A stretch of DNA of 64,000 nucleotides. Source: Petaurus breviceps papuanus. Lineage: Eukaryota; Chordata; Mammalia; Diprotodontia; Petauridae. The stretch spans positions 5,502,194-5,566,193 of the forward strand of contig JAMXIF010001210.1 of assembly GCA_028583685.1 (NCBI GenBank), given 5' to 3'. The position numbers were made by a program, and so were the translations under genes. Positions 34,985 to 45,784 of the stretch are shown one piece after another; the stretch's first letter is position 1; each line of letters starts with the position of its first letter. The notes below the pieces were generated by a model that was given only the letters and a program-made list of their open reading frames with translations, was not told the origin of the DNA and searched no databases.

Positions 34985-36165
34985 TATAATGAGACTCTTG
35001 AAAAATGGGCCTGTTTTCCCCCCCTCTTCCCATGCTCTCCAGCACTGACTTACTTTATCAGCTCACTTGATTTCACCACATCACTAAGGTTCAATCACCA
35101 TGTCTATGCAGATGATTTTCAGAGTTCTATATCCAGTTCTAGTCTCTGTCCTGAGCTCTGGTTGTATCATTGCCTGCTAGACATCTAACTAGATGTCCTG
35201 TAGAAGTCTCAAATCAATGATGTCCAAAAAAAAAAAACCTCATCATCTCCACCACCATCCTCCAACAAACAAAACTTTTTCAACTTTCTCAATTTCTGTT
35301 GAGGATACATCAATCATTCCAATCAGCCAGGTTTGCAACCTCAGAATTATCTTTGACCCTTCCCTCTCCCTCACCCCACAGATCCAGGAAATGTCAGCTG
35401 CCAAGTCTTTTCAATCCTACCTCCACAACATCTCTCACATCTGCTCTCTCCCTTCTACTCATACTACTTCAGATCTCCATCACCTTGATAGAGCTGGGCC
35501 TGGAGTCAGGAAGACCTAAATTCAATTCCAGTCTCAGACACTTATTAGCTGTGTGACCCTGGGCAAGTCACTTAACCTGTTTGTCTCAGTTTCCTCAACT
35601 GTAAAATGGAGATCCTAATAATCTATATTACAGGGTTGTGAGAATCAAATGAGATAATACTTGTAAAACAGAACAATGCTTGGCACATAGTAGGCACTTA
35701 ATGTTTATTTCCTTCCCCTTCTCTCTTGACTGAGCCATTGTAACAACCTTCTAAATGAAATCCTAGATTCCAGGTTCTCCCCTCTCCAATAAATTGCATT
35801 CATAACTGTCAGAATAATTCTCTAAATCACATGTTTAACATGCCAGTTTTCTGTTCAGGAACCTATAATAGCTGACTACTACCTTTAGGCTAAAATATAG
35901 ATTATTCCAGACAGCCCTTAAAATCCTACCCAGTTTGACTCCAGCCTGTCTTTCCAGGATTATTGTGCTTTACTCTCTTTAATGCACTATATCTTTCGAC
36001 CAAACTGGCATTCTCTCTATTTCCTAAACTCAGAATTCAATTGTTCATCAGCATTCCTTTGCACAGATTATCCCCATATTTGGAATGATCTTCCTCCTCC
36101 TCCCCACCATTTCTTAGAAACTTTAGCTTCCTTCAAAGCTCAGCTCACATGTTATCTTCAATCTC
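34985..36165 (+). mobile_element. L2 LINE, ORF2 C-terminal and 3' region, split by a SINE
   Basis: 'tgtctatgcagatgattttc', 'gctagacatctaactagatg', 'tttgacccttccctctccct' and 'ctacctccacaacatctctc' before the SINE; 'tgagccattgtaacaacctt', 'cctacccagtttgactccag' and 'ggaatgatcttcctcctcct' after it. One of the longest L2 copies here. Open frames of 85-108 codons inside are remnants. Confidence 0.88.
35487..35715 (+). mobile_element. MIR/THER1 SINE inside L2
   Basis: Well-preserved: 'tgggcctggagtcaggaaga', 'attagctgtgtgaccctggg', 'caagtcacttaacctgtttg' and 'cttggcacatagtaggcact'. Confidence 0.9.
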
Positions 36166-36245
36166 CTTTCTTTCTCTGCCTCTTTCTGTCTCTATTTCTC
36201 TATTTCTGTCTCTGTCTCTCTGTCTCTGTCTATCTTTCTCTCTCA
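36165..36245. repeat. CT-rich (TCTCTG)n low-complexity tract
   Basis: 'tctgtctctatttctctatt' and 'tctgtctctgtctctctgtc'. Confidence 0.9.
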
Positions 36246-36249
36246 TTAT

Positions 36250-36735
36250 CCTACATATGTACTTTTGTTTGCTTACATATTTAAAACTGTAAACTAGTTG
36301 ATGTCATAGATAGTAATTCTAAACCAAACCTTTCAACTACTCCAGAAAAATTAAACCATTCCTCCTTTGAGATAACAGAGATTCATTAGTGTCTGTGTGT
36401 TATATTTGTAACTAGATAAAGCAAATTAGGCACTCACCTTTTGTAATTAACAGGTTCAAGTACAAAACAAATACATTTGATGATTTATTATCCCAAAGAA
36501 AGTTTTTTGCCCAGTTGAAAAGTAATAGTTTTTTGTTTAATTGGAAAAATGTTCATGTCAATTAAAAAAAAATAAAGTTCTTTCACTGCACAAGTATAAT
36601 TACCCAAAGTTAAATTAATTTCCTGTTGTTTTAAATACTACTGATTTTTAAAGACTCATTTTACAAATAGATCTTATTGGTCTAAGCTAAGTCCATAAAC
36701 TTTTATTTTTTTGTTACTCACCCATAATTCTTGAC
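36250..36735. other. Unique intronic sequence
   Basis: No repeat or gene recognised. Confidence 0.35.
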
Positions 36736-36759
36736 ATACTAACACTGACTCTCAAAATT

Positions 36760-36910
36760 GAACTATTTAACATGATTGCACATGTATAACTTGTATCAGA
36801 TGGCATGCTGTCTTGGGGGCAGAGGGAAGGAAATTTGAAACTCAGAATCTTATAAAAATGAAGGTTGAAAATTATCTTTACATGTAATTGGGAAAAAAAT
36901 AAAATACTAT
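36760..36910 (+). mobile_element. LINE-1 3' UTR terminus
   Basis: 'atgattgcacatgtataact', 'gcatgctgtcttgggggcag' and 'ctttacatgtaattgggaaa', then an A-rich tail. A severely 5'-truncated marsupial L1. Confidence 0.8.
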
Positions 36911-36914
36911 TAAG

Positions 36915-37205
36915 TGCAAAAACAATATGAAAAGAATAAACAATACAATTGTCCAGAAAATAAAATTAAACAATTTTAGCATGCTTATTTACCTCATATG
37001 CAGACAAAATTTGATTTTACTCTGAAATATCTTAAACATTTTTTTCATAAAAGAAATGAAGCTGATTTGACCTTTAACTAAAAATCTCGACCCAAATCTC
37101 TAACCTTTTTGTCATGAAATATGGGTTTTCTTATTTATTTGTGTAAATTTTTATTTAAAAGAATTGGCATAATATTAAAAATACTCTAGGTATTTAAATA
37201 CATGA
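36915..37205. other. AT-rich unique sequence
   Basis: Nothing recognised. Confidence 0.3.
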
Positions 37206-37221
37206 AAAGTCAACCTCATTT

Positions 37222-37375
37222 TTTTGGAGGGGCAAAGGCAGGGCAATTGGTGTCAAGTTACTTGCCCAAGATCATACAGCTGGTAAGCATGTCAAGTGTC
37301 TGAGGTCATATTTGAACTCAGGTCCTCATGACTCCAGGACCAGTGCTCTACTTACTGTGCCACCTAGCAGCTCTT
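37222..37375 (-). mobile_element. Marsupial tRNA-derived SINE with target-site duplication
   Basis: Reverse copy with exact 11-bp flanks 'caacctcattt' at 37211-37221 and 37376-37386. Retains 'gtgccacctagcagctc'. Confidence 0.95.
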
Positions 37376-37389
37376 CAACCTCATTTAAA

Positions 37390-37790
37390 AAAAATCTTCC
37401 TGTCAAGAATTAATCCATTAGCTTTTTTATATAAGAGAATGGATGCAAATAAGTGGCATACATTATTTTACAATAGCTACTTTGTGAGGGGAAAAAACAC
37501 TTGTAACAATAAATCCACAGTCAGCAAAAGATGAACACAAAAAAATGCTTAAAGGCAAGGTGTATCAAAATCCTTTGCAGTTGCTAGGTTCTAGGACCTT
37601 TAGATCTTAGCCTATCTTTTGTAAATAAACAAAAATTAATAGTATCATCCTCAAAAAGTTGTGTTTTTTATAGGTAGAATGATATGTTTAAAATCATTTT
37701 TGCTTAAGGTATTTTAATTTTAATATATGCTTTAAGACCAAAATCCACAAATAAGCCTATTTTTGAACCTAAAATTCTAGGTAACATCAA
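37390..37790. other. AT-rich unique sequence
   Basis: Nothing recognised. Confidence 0.3.
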
Positions 37791-37794
37791 GTTA

Positions 37795-37948
37795 AATTCC
37801 TTATTTTATAAATGAAGAAACTTGGGCTGCAGGCAGGTAAGTTACTTGATCCCTTAAAATCAATGGTTAATAGCAGAACTAAGACATGTATGCCTCTTTT
37901 CTTATTCCAATTCCAGTTTTCATCTACTGAACCATACTGCCTCCCATA
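37795..37948 (-). mobile_element. MIR SINE fragment
   Basis: 'aaatgaagaaacttgggctg', 'ttccagttttcatctactga' and 'accatactgcctcc'. Confidence 0.6.
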
Positions 37949-37949
37949 A

Positions 37950-38740
37950 TTAAAAAAACAATTATAAAGTCATAGAACAAAACCTGGATTACAAAAAGCA
38001 TATTCATTGTAAATTGCATACAACTTCATTGTAAATTAAATACAACAATATAACGAATACACAATTTTAAAAGACAATGAAAGAAAAGCTGGCAATCACT
38101 AAATTGAGTAACATTAGAATGATAGCCTCATAAATTTACTATAAAAATAAATTAAAAGGAGAGAAAGAGAAGCAAAGAGAAAATGAAAGAAAAGAAAATA
38201 CAGTATACAACATTACTGCTTAGTTGGGCTATAATAGTTTTGGTACACAAAATTCCTCACCCAATTTATTTGTCACCAAAAACATTTACTGCACACAAAA
38301 TTAAGCAAAATTAAAATTAGTTACAGTAATATTCCTGTTTATATTTTTATGCAAATATCAAATACAAAGAAACGTTCTAAATGCTACTAACATTTCCTTT
38401 ACATCTGGATTGCTGACACTTTCTTTGATACCATATAGACTATAGGTATGAAGGTCTTTATGTATAGTAATTTTCAAAATTACTAAGTATGAAACTTAGT
38501 TACATTAAAGCCTAAATAGAAATATGGGACAGGCAGCAAGAGCTATATGAATGGTATGACAATATGCAAAGGAACATAAGAAAACATCTTTTAGCATAGA
38601 AACAATTTTTGAAACCTGTTCTGTACAGGAGAGCTCCCACCATCAGAAGCTAATTTAATCTCTACTGATTCACTATTTTACTTCCTTGGAGGTCCCTATT
38701 GGACAATTCAAGTGTCGGTCATAGATCAAACTAATATAGC
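37950..38740. other. A-rich unique sequence
   Basis: Purine-rich around 38155-38200; no repeat or gene recognised. Confidence 0.35.
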
Positions 38741-38744
38741 ATCA

Positions 38745-38925
38745 CAGAAAAGTAGCTGGAAGTGACCATAAAGGTTATGCAGCCCAATATTTTAATTTCA
38801 CAAATGAGAAAACGGATGCACAGAGAGGTTATATGATTTGTCCAAGGTCACATACACATTAAGGCAAAGCAAAGATTCAAATACAAGTAGCATGACTCAA
38901 AACCCTATATTTTTTCCTCAGCCTA
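38745..38925 (-). mobile_element. MIR/THER2-type SINE
   Basis: 'agtagctggaagtgaccata', 'aaatgagaaaacggatgcac' and 'gatttgtccaaggtcacata'. Confidence 0.7.
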
Positions 38926-38999
38926 TAGTCTGTGGAATTGGAAAGGGCGGGGATTCTACGTAGAGGGTTCTCATCTACCTCTCCATATCTTCAAAATCC

Positions 39000-39320
39000 A
39001 AAATTTTCTCTGCACTCACATAGACACCTTTGTTCAAGGCCCCATTTCTTCTTGCCTTGATTATTTCAATAGCTTCCTAATTGGTCTCTGTGCCTCAAAT
39101 CTCTCACCACTCCCATCCTACAAACCACTCTCTAATTAGTTTTCTTCAAATTACTCTTTCTCCCATATCCAGCAATCTGGCCAAACTGGCTTCCTCTGTT
39201 CCTTACATATAACATTTCATCTCTTCTCTCCATGCTTTTGGCACTGGCCATCACCACCCCCATTCCTAGAACGCAGCTGCTCCTTATCTCGACCTTAGAT
39301 AATCTGTCTCTTCCTCTAAA
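39000..39320 (+). mobile_element. L2 LINE, first part (split by hAT)
   Basis: 'tcaatagcttcctaattggt', 'ctctgtgcctcaaatctctc' and 'ccaaactggcttcctctgtt' are the L2 3' portion. It resumes after the hAT element at about 40310. Confidence 0.8.
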
Positions 39321-40309
39321 ATAGGTCTGCACACAACATAGGACCCATGAGTCACTTAGATTTGGGGCAACTCACAAAAAATGTAGAGTTTTAGGTCATT
39401 GCTGCCATTGAATAGGGACAAAGTGAGTGCAGTCATGCGCCAATGCAGATTAGACCCACTATGTGATGAGCTGCAATGACATGAGGGCTTCTTTCCCCTC
39501 TTGTGCTGAGAGGCCACCCTCCAAGTTACATGAGTGTCTGGGGCTCTCTCCCACTCAGTTCAGTATTTCTTTGCATGTAAGCAGGTGCTGTGGAGATTTT
39601 TTGGTTCTAACATTAATGTTTTGGGAGTGATTTTGTAAAATGGGTGATAAAAAGGAAAAGAAGATTGAATCAGAACATACAGTGTTTAATCTGGAGGTGA
39701 CAAATAGATACTTCTTTACTTACACGAGAGACAAAATATGTTTGCCGAGAAGTAATAGACATTCTGAAGGAATGCAATCTTTGTCACCATTTCTAATCAA
39801 AACATCGCAACTTAAGCAATTTGGACACCAATGAAAAACAAAATAAAGCATCCAAATTATTGAAAAATCTCAGTGGGGAACAATGGTTTTTCAAGGAAGT
39901 AAAATCAGAAAACATGGCAGCTACTAAGGTGAGTTTTCAAATTTCTAAAGAAATCAATTTCAAACATGATTCTGGAGTAGAATAAATTAATTGCTGACAA
40001 GAAGTGTAATATGTCCCATTAATTAAATGTAAACAGTAAGAAAACCTGAAAAATGTATTAAAACTTGTACCACTTAGCAAAGTAATTTTTTTTAACATTA
40101 AGGTGATTTTATGATAAATAAAAATCTTAAGTAATAAGTGTAATTAATGGATATTAATTAAAGTATGTTTTTATTTGCAAAATAGTTTAATCATTAATTA
40201 TGCCTTTACTTGGAAAGTGAGCTGCTGAAAATCTATCTGCAGTCTGAAGAAGTTTAGATTATTTTAATTTTGGCCTCTACCTACTGCCAAGTTGTACAGG
40301 TCTGCTCTG
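39321..40309 (+). mobile_element. hAT DNA transposon with a BED-finger transposase remnant
   Basis: Inserted in an L2. Candidate inverted ends are 'taggtctgcacacaacatag' on the left and 'aacttgtacaggtctg'-type sequence on the right, with flanks 'ctctaaaa' and 'ctctaaat' around it. A frame at 39640-39831 starts MGDKKEKKIESEHTVFN, then YFFTYTRDKICL, resembling the N-terminus of ZBED5/FAM200/GTF2IRD2-type hAT proteins. Only one Cys of the BED CxxC pair remains (ICLPRS) and the following His region is shortened. After the stop another frame (39857-39958) gives FFKEVKSENMAATKVSF, again family-like. The catalytic core is absent, so this is an internally deleted dead copy. Confidence 0.75.
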
Positions 40310-40600
40310 CTCTAAATTATAGCTCCAACATCTGCACAAAACCTTTTCTGATCTCTTCTGACAGGGCCTTCATTCTCAAACTACCTAGTATTTAACTACT
40401 TTGTACATATTGTGTTTATTAACTTGATATTTGTGCTTTATGTATCTTACATGTGCCTCTTATCTCACTCATTAGAATATAAGGACACTGAGAGTGGAGA
40501 CTTTCATTCATTGTACTTTTGCCCCATTTTCTAGTCTAGTGCTTGGTATATAGCAGTTGATTAAAAAATAATTATTATTTGATTGTTGACTGATAGATTC
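40310..40600 (+). mobile_element. L2 LINE 3' end, second part
   Basis: 'gcacaaaaccttttctgatc', 'tttgtacatattgtgtttat' and 'ctagtgcttggtatatagca' complete the L2 interrupted by the hAT element. Confidence 0.75.
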
Positions 40601-40654
40601 AGGGTGCTGGAGACTCTTTCAGGAAGGTACTTGGGTAGTCCCTGGGAAACAATT

Positions 40655-41154
40655 AAATGATCAAAAACATTTATTAAGTACCTTGCAAATATCAAGTACT
40701 CTGTCAAATATTGGAGATCACAAACAAAAAAAAATGCCTCTTTTTGAGGAACTCATATTATTATGTCTAGGGAAAAACATGCATTATATATAGCAGATAT
40801 ACATATATAGGTATGTATAAATATAATTTCATTCTGTTTAGACAACATAAACACAGAGTAGTTGGGAGGGGTGGGTATCAGCAGTTTAGAGCAAGAAAGG
40901 CTTTGAATAGAAGGAACTGTGTTTCAATTCAGTTTCTAAGGAAGTAAGGGATTCTTTCAACTAGAAGCAGGAGGGAACACATTCTGGACAGAGAGGTCAT
41001 CCATACATAGGTATTGAGACAGGAGACAGAATGCTACATATAAGAAAAAGGGAAAAGGCCAGTTTGTCTAGAGGGTGAGTATAGGAAGGGGAGTAATATA
41101 TAACAAGGCTGGAACCTGGGGCCAGTGTATAAATGGCTTTAAAAATCAAATAGA
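40655..41154 (+). repeat. Family Q repeat, left part
   Basis: 'aaacatttattaagtacctt', 'ttttgaggaactcatattat', 'gaaggaactgtgtttcaatt' and 'gaacctggggccagtgtata'. It is interrupted by an L1 and resumes at 43137. Confidence 0.65.
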
Positions 41155-43136
41155 TAAACCCAGGAACTATATAAGCATAATTATAAAATATTTTATACAA
41201 ATAAAGTAAGATATAAACAAATGGAATAATATTAATTGCTCATGGATAGACTGAGCCAATATAATAAATGACAATTCTACCTAAATTAATCCATTTATTC
41301 AGTGTTATATCAATCAAACTATCAAACATTATTTTTTAGAACTAAAAAAATAAAAACAAAATTTATCCGGAAGAACAAGAGCTTAAGGAAATCAAGGTAA
41401 TCAATTACAAAAAAAAAAATACAGAACAAGGTGGCCTAGGCATACCAGATCTCAAACTGTATTATAAAGTGGTAATTACCAAAACAGTCTGGTATTGGCT
41501 ATTGGCATGAGAAACCTGTAACTTCAAGGCCCTTTGACTGAATCCAAACTTCACAGAACAAATTCCCTTAATAAAAGGATTTGTTCTGTAAAACTTGGGT
41601 TCAGTCAAAAGACTGCACCCAAGGACCTAGAAGGCTACATGTAGCCTGAAGGCAGCAAGTTCCCCACCTCTAGAAAGAGAATGGTGGATCAGTGGAATAG
41701 ATTAGGTATAAATTACATTAAAATAAATAACCATAGTAATCTAGTATATGGCAAGTCCAAAGACCCAAGCTTTTGGAACAAAACCTCATTATTTGATGAA
41801 AACTGCATGGAAAACTGGGAAACAATATGGTAGAAAATAGGTCAAAGTCAAAATGGGTACATGATTTATACATAAAGGTTGATGCCTAAACAAATTAAAA
41901 GAACATGGAATAGTTTATCTGTCAGATTTATGGATAACGGAAGACTTTAGGACCAAAGAAGAAACAGAGAACATTACAAAATGTTAAATAAATAATTTTG
42001 ATTATGTAAAATTTAAAATTTTTTTCATAGAAAAAACAATGCAACCAAAATTATAAGGAAAGAAGAAAACTGGGGGGAAATTTTGCATCAAATATCTCTT
42101 GTGAAGGCCTTCATTTCTCAAATATATAGAGAACTGAGTCAAATTTATAAAAACACAAGTTATTTCCCAACTGATAAATAGGCAAAGGATATGAACAGGC
42201 AGTTTTCAGACAAAGAAATGAAAACTATCTATAGGCATATGAAAAAAAAACAGTCTAAATCACTATTCATTAGAGAAATGTAGATTAAAATAACTCTTAG
42301 ATACCACCTCACACCTCTCAGATTGGCTAATATGACAAAACAGGAAAATGTTGGATGTTGGAGGGGACATTTGAAAACTGGTACACTAATGCACTAGTGG
42401 TGGATTTGTGAACTCATCTAATCATTCTGCAGAGCAATTTGGAACTATACTCAATGGGCTATAACTATCCATACCCTTTGATCCAGAAATACCACTAGTA
42501 GGTCTAGATCCAAAAGGAATCCAAAAAAGGGGAGAAAGGGCTTACCTGTACAAAAAAATATTTATAGCAGCTCTTTTTGTGGTGGCTAAGAATTGGAAAT
42601 CAAAGGGATATCCATCAGTTGGGGAATGGCTAAATAAACTGTGGTATACGATTTTATTGGAATATTTTGTGCTATACAAAATGATGTGCAGAATGATCTC
42701 AGAAGAACGTGAAAGTCTTACATGATCTGATACAAAGTGAAGTGAACAGAACGAGGAAAACATCGTATACAATAACAGCAATATTGTTTGATGAAGAACT
42801 GTGATGACTTGGTTATTCCTAGCAATATAATTATCTAAGACAATTCCAAACGACTTATGATGAAGCATATTATTTGCCTCCAGAGAAAGAACTTTTACTG
42901 TTTGAATACAGACTGAAGCATGCTGTTTTTCATTTTATTTCATTTTTCTTTTATTCAATTCTTCTTATATAAAATGACTAATAATGGAAATATTTTACAT
43001 AATTGCACACATATAACCTATATCTGATTGCTTACCACCTCAGCAAGGGCAAATGGGAAGGAAGAAAGGAAGGAGGGACAGAGTTTAGAACTCAAAACTT
43101 AAAATAAAAATTTTTTTAAATTGAAAAAAAAAAGTT
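41155..43136 (+). mobile_element. LINE-1, 5'-truncated, in family Q
   Basis: Plus-strand L1 from 'taaacccaggaactatataa' through ORF2 ('gaatggtggatcagtggaat', 'cagattggctaatatgacaa', 'gtggtggctaagaattggaa', 'catcagttggggaatggcta') to a 3' UTR and an A-rich tail. 'aaataga' flanks it (41148-41154, 43137-43143). A hAT element lies inside. Reading frames are broken throughout. Confidence 0.92.
41505..41672 (+). mobile_element. hAT (Charlie-like) non-autonomous element inside L1
   Basis: 'gagaaacctgtaacttcaag' on the left mirrors 'aagttccccacctcta' on the right. Long inner inverted repeats are present: 'tttgactgaatccaaacttc' against 'aacttgggttcagtcaaaag'. The L1 text is continuous across it. Confidence 0.88.
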
Positions 43137-43235
43137 AAATAGAAGAATTTCTATTTGATCTTTGGGGCAAAAAGTATCCACTGGAGTTTAAGGCATCAAG
43201 AAGCATGGTGAGATCATCTACTCTGGAGGTTTCTA
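43137..43235 (+). repeat. Family Q repeat, right part
   Basis: 'gaatttctatttgatctttg' and 'actggagtttaaggcatcaa' follow on from 41147 in the family order. Confidence 0.6.
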
Positions 43236-43239
43236 TATG

Positions 43240-44160
43240 GGCCAAAAAGCATATATGACTGTGTTGACCTACACCAGCAGATATAGCGTCATTCCTTATA
43301 TTGCACATGCTCATCCCCAGGGTTCAGACTGAATCCTGAGACATAGCAATACATGCCTTTATTAGGAGAGCCCTAAGCATTAGTTATGGAATGCACCCTC
43401 TTAAATGATTAGAGATCAATAGTTATAAGTAATTTATATGCCGGTCCTAATCTGTCACATTACATGAGGAAACACAAGATGTTAGCCAGCAGGTTGTTGC
43501 ATATTTAATATTGTATATGGGTGACCAGGAAAGCCCTGATTAACTGGTTTGGGCCTCTTCCTTCAAATGTGTAAGCCCAGTTCCATAGTCTGGTCACCTA
43601 GACTTCATGGGAAGTGGCCCATTCCAGCAGAACACAGGTTCTGTGAATCACCCTATTATTCTATGATGACCTATGACATATCACCATATCACCAGCAGAA
43701 CACAGGTTCTGTGAATCACCCCATTATTCTATGATGACACATGGCATAAAGAAAATTGTATTGTATATTTAGGAAATATATAATTGGGAAAGGTGAGTAG
43801 AATAAGTAATGATAGTGGAGACAGACAAAGGGGTAGGCAGCCTGAGGGTGGCCCTCAACATGCATCATCAGATCATCAACATCATCAACATTATCAGATC
43901 ACAAAATGTTAAAAAAAAAATAGAGAAGAGAATGAGATGTTGGGTAAATCACATATGGAAGACTAGAGAATATGGACAAGAACTGAAAAGAATGAGGACA
44001 TGCAGAGCTTATGGTTTGTATAGAGAGCAGGAAAACTCACATCAGTTAAACAGTTGATATACCGAATTTTTAAAATAACAATGTATTACAAATTGACACC
44101 TTTCTAATTTCAGGAACACATTTTAATGTGGGCTCTCCCAGAGTCCCTTGTGTTGAATTC
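43240..44160. other. Unclassified, with a 68-bp tandem duplication
   Basis: No repeat family recognised with confidence. A minus-repeat-like 'gatgttgggtaaatcacata' segment at 43940-44050 could be an RTE tail, but the match is weak. Confidence 0.3.
43624..43746. repeat. Two-copy 68-bp tandem duplication
   Basis: 'ccagcagaacacaggttctg' starts at 43624 and 43692. The copies stay nearly identical through 'attattctatgatgac'. Confidence 0.92.
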
Positions 44161-44164
44161 TAAT

Positions 44165-44272
44165 TTTAACACCATTGGATATATAGATATAGCACCTAAC
44201 ACAATACTTTTCATGCAACAAATGCTCAATAAACATTTCTTAGTAAATGAATCAATAAATAAATGAAGAAGC
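44165..44272 (+). mobile_element. L2-type LINE 3' end
   Basis: 'atagcacctaacacaatact' and 'aaatgctcaataaacatttc'. Confidence 0.55.
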
Positions 44273-44475
44273 AGTTATGCTTATATATGAAATCTTCTCA
44301 TTTGTCTGATAAAGATATACAGAAATGAGGTTTTCTATAATCTAAGAAACAAGTCCAGGGATTCAGCTAGCACTCACCCCCAATTCTCTTACTTGGTTGT
44401 CCATAAATTACGTATACCATTTTTTGGCTAACTGTAATCCTTAGACATCTTCAAAGAGGTCAATAATTAACTTAC

Positions 44476-44602
44476 CATTCTAGCATCCCAAATAGACAAG
44501 GATTTGTCTGCAGAGCTGGTGAGAAGGGTATTGGAGAAAGGAAAAAATTCAATGCTGTTGACTGAGTCTGTGTGACCACGTAAGGTATATCTGCATCTTT
44601 CA
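44476..44602 (-). CDS. SPAG16: SPAG16 (PF20) internal exon, one WD40 blade
   Basis: This is an internal exon of sperm-associated antigen 16, the WD40 protein of the ciliary and flagellar central apparatus needed for motility. Read on the minus strand, 't' completes a Ser codon and 42 codons follow, starting ERCRYTLRGH, containing NSIEFFPFSNTLL and ending SLSIWDARM. The blade's GH and WD dipeptides and the SSADK turn are present. It differs from the human protein as I remember it at only a few sites (C to Y, Y to R, T to S, final T to M), and corresponds to roughly residues 467-509 of about 631. The acceptor is 'ccattgcag' after a pyrimidine tract and the donor is 'gtaag' after ATG, so the upstream intron is phase 2 and the downstream intron phase 0. 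The frame is open. Neighbouring exons (SSLDKTSKIWDVN before, GICEQSLYGH after) were not found here. The splice sites argue against a processed copy. Confidence 0.93.
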
Positions 44603-44614
44603 CTGCAATGGAGA

Positions 44615-45470
44615 AAAAAAAAAGATAGTGGGAAAGGTAAGAGCAAAACTGAAATGACAATTGAAATAGTTAACTTTATGATGTTGAAAGGATTTTTTCC
44701 CCAAAAAGTGAAAAAGAACTAAAAATACTCCCCCAAAATAATCAAAATTAAATCTTTAAAAAATGACTAATTAATAGCATTACCTTAAAAATAGCTTTTT
44801 GCTCCCAAATCACTACTGTTTGTTGGGGTTTTTTTTTTGCTCTTTTTTCATTTTATAATAAATGTTGGGGGGAGACATTGAAGAATTTCAGCAAGTGGCC
44901 CATGGTCATTACCTCAGTCAGTCAGAAGGTGAGGGAGGGGAAATTATATTTTTCAATGACTATTCCAGGTCACTTCCCCTAAACCATCCTAATATCTTGC
45001 CTAGGAAATCACTGAACATGAAGGTCTGTAGTCACTTTGTGCCTTTTGGAATTTTATTAAAGGGATATTTTTAGCTTAATGCAGTCTGATCGATTCAATA
45101 GCAACAGCTGTTACTTCTTTATGCATTTTTATTTTCAAGGCATGCTTTAGAAGAAAAGGTGGTTAGAAGGAAGACAAAGAACCCAAGGGTCACTGCTTCT
45201 CTCTTTCACACCTTTCTTCTAATGCCAGATGTGAGGATTCTCTTTTCATCTTCTTCTACGCAGGATGCCCAGGAGTCTTAAATAAAGAACTAACGGCAAG
45301 GTGTTGGTGAGGAGGTGCACTAATTGGACAGTCACATGGTAAATGACTTCATGGGGACTCTGGAAAATTCCCTAAGAAAGATGCATAAATGACGGAGAAA
45401 TGATTGCTGGGGACACTAACTAAAATTTGTGGAAGAGGTAGTATTGCGGCTTGTCCTTGAAATATAAGTA
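44615..45470. other. Unique intron sequence upstream of the exon
   Basis: Contains a T9 run near 44830. No repeat recognised. Confidence 0.35.
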
Positions 45471-45476
45471 AGCTTT

Positions 45477-45778
45477 GGGGCAGCCAGGTAGCACAGCGAG
45501 TAAGAGCACCGGCTCCAGTGTCAGGATGAACTGGGGATAGAATCCCGGGCTCGACACTTAGCATCCACCCAGAAACACCTGGCGGTGTAACCTTGAGCAA
45601 GTTACTTAACCCCAATTGCTTAGGGGCGGCCAGGTGGCTCAGCAAGTAAGAGTACTGGCTCCAGTGTCAGGATGATCTGGGGATCGAATCCGGGCTCAGA
45701 TACTTAGCACCATACCCAGAAATAACTGGCCGTGTAACCTTGAGCAAGTTACTTAGCCCCGGCTGCTTTAAAAAAAAA
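45477..45778 (+). mobile_element. Head-to-tail dimer of marsupial SINEs
   Basis: Two copies of the 'gtgagtaagagcaccggctc' subfamily, joined at 45622/45623 with no A-tail between. The first ends 'cttaaccccaattgctta' and the second starts 'ggggcggccaggtggc'. A single poly-A closes the second. 'tgaaatataag' (45459-45469) and 'tgaaaaataag' (45779-45789) may be one shared target duplication, although the left copy stops 7 bases short of the SINE. Confidence 0.9.
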
Positions 45779-45784
45779 TGAAAA

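Larger units (their letters stand above)
1..44475 (-). other. SPAG16: SPAG16 intron downstream of the WD40 exon (partial)
   Basis: Starting at the donor 'gtaag' (44471-44475 read in reverse), the whole left part of the window lacks any further recognisable SPAG16 exon, so it is read as one intron or part of one. It is filled by L1, L2, CR1, SINE, hAT and LTR copies. A short exon in a diverged stretch could have been missed by eye. Confidence 0.7.

Noticed and set aside
43940-44057. RTE-like C-terminal peptide (MRCWVNHIWKTREYGQ)
   Set aside because: A loose W-x-x-H-x pattern only; not enough to call an RTE LINE.
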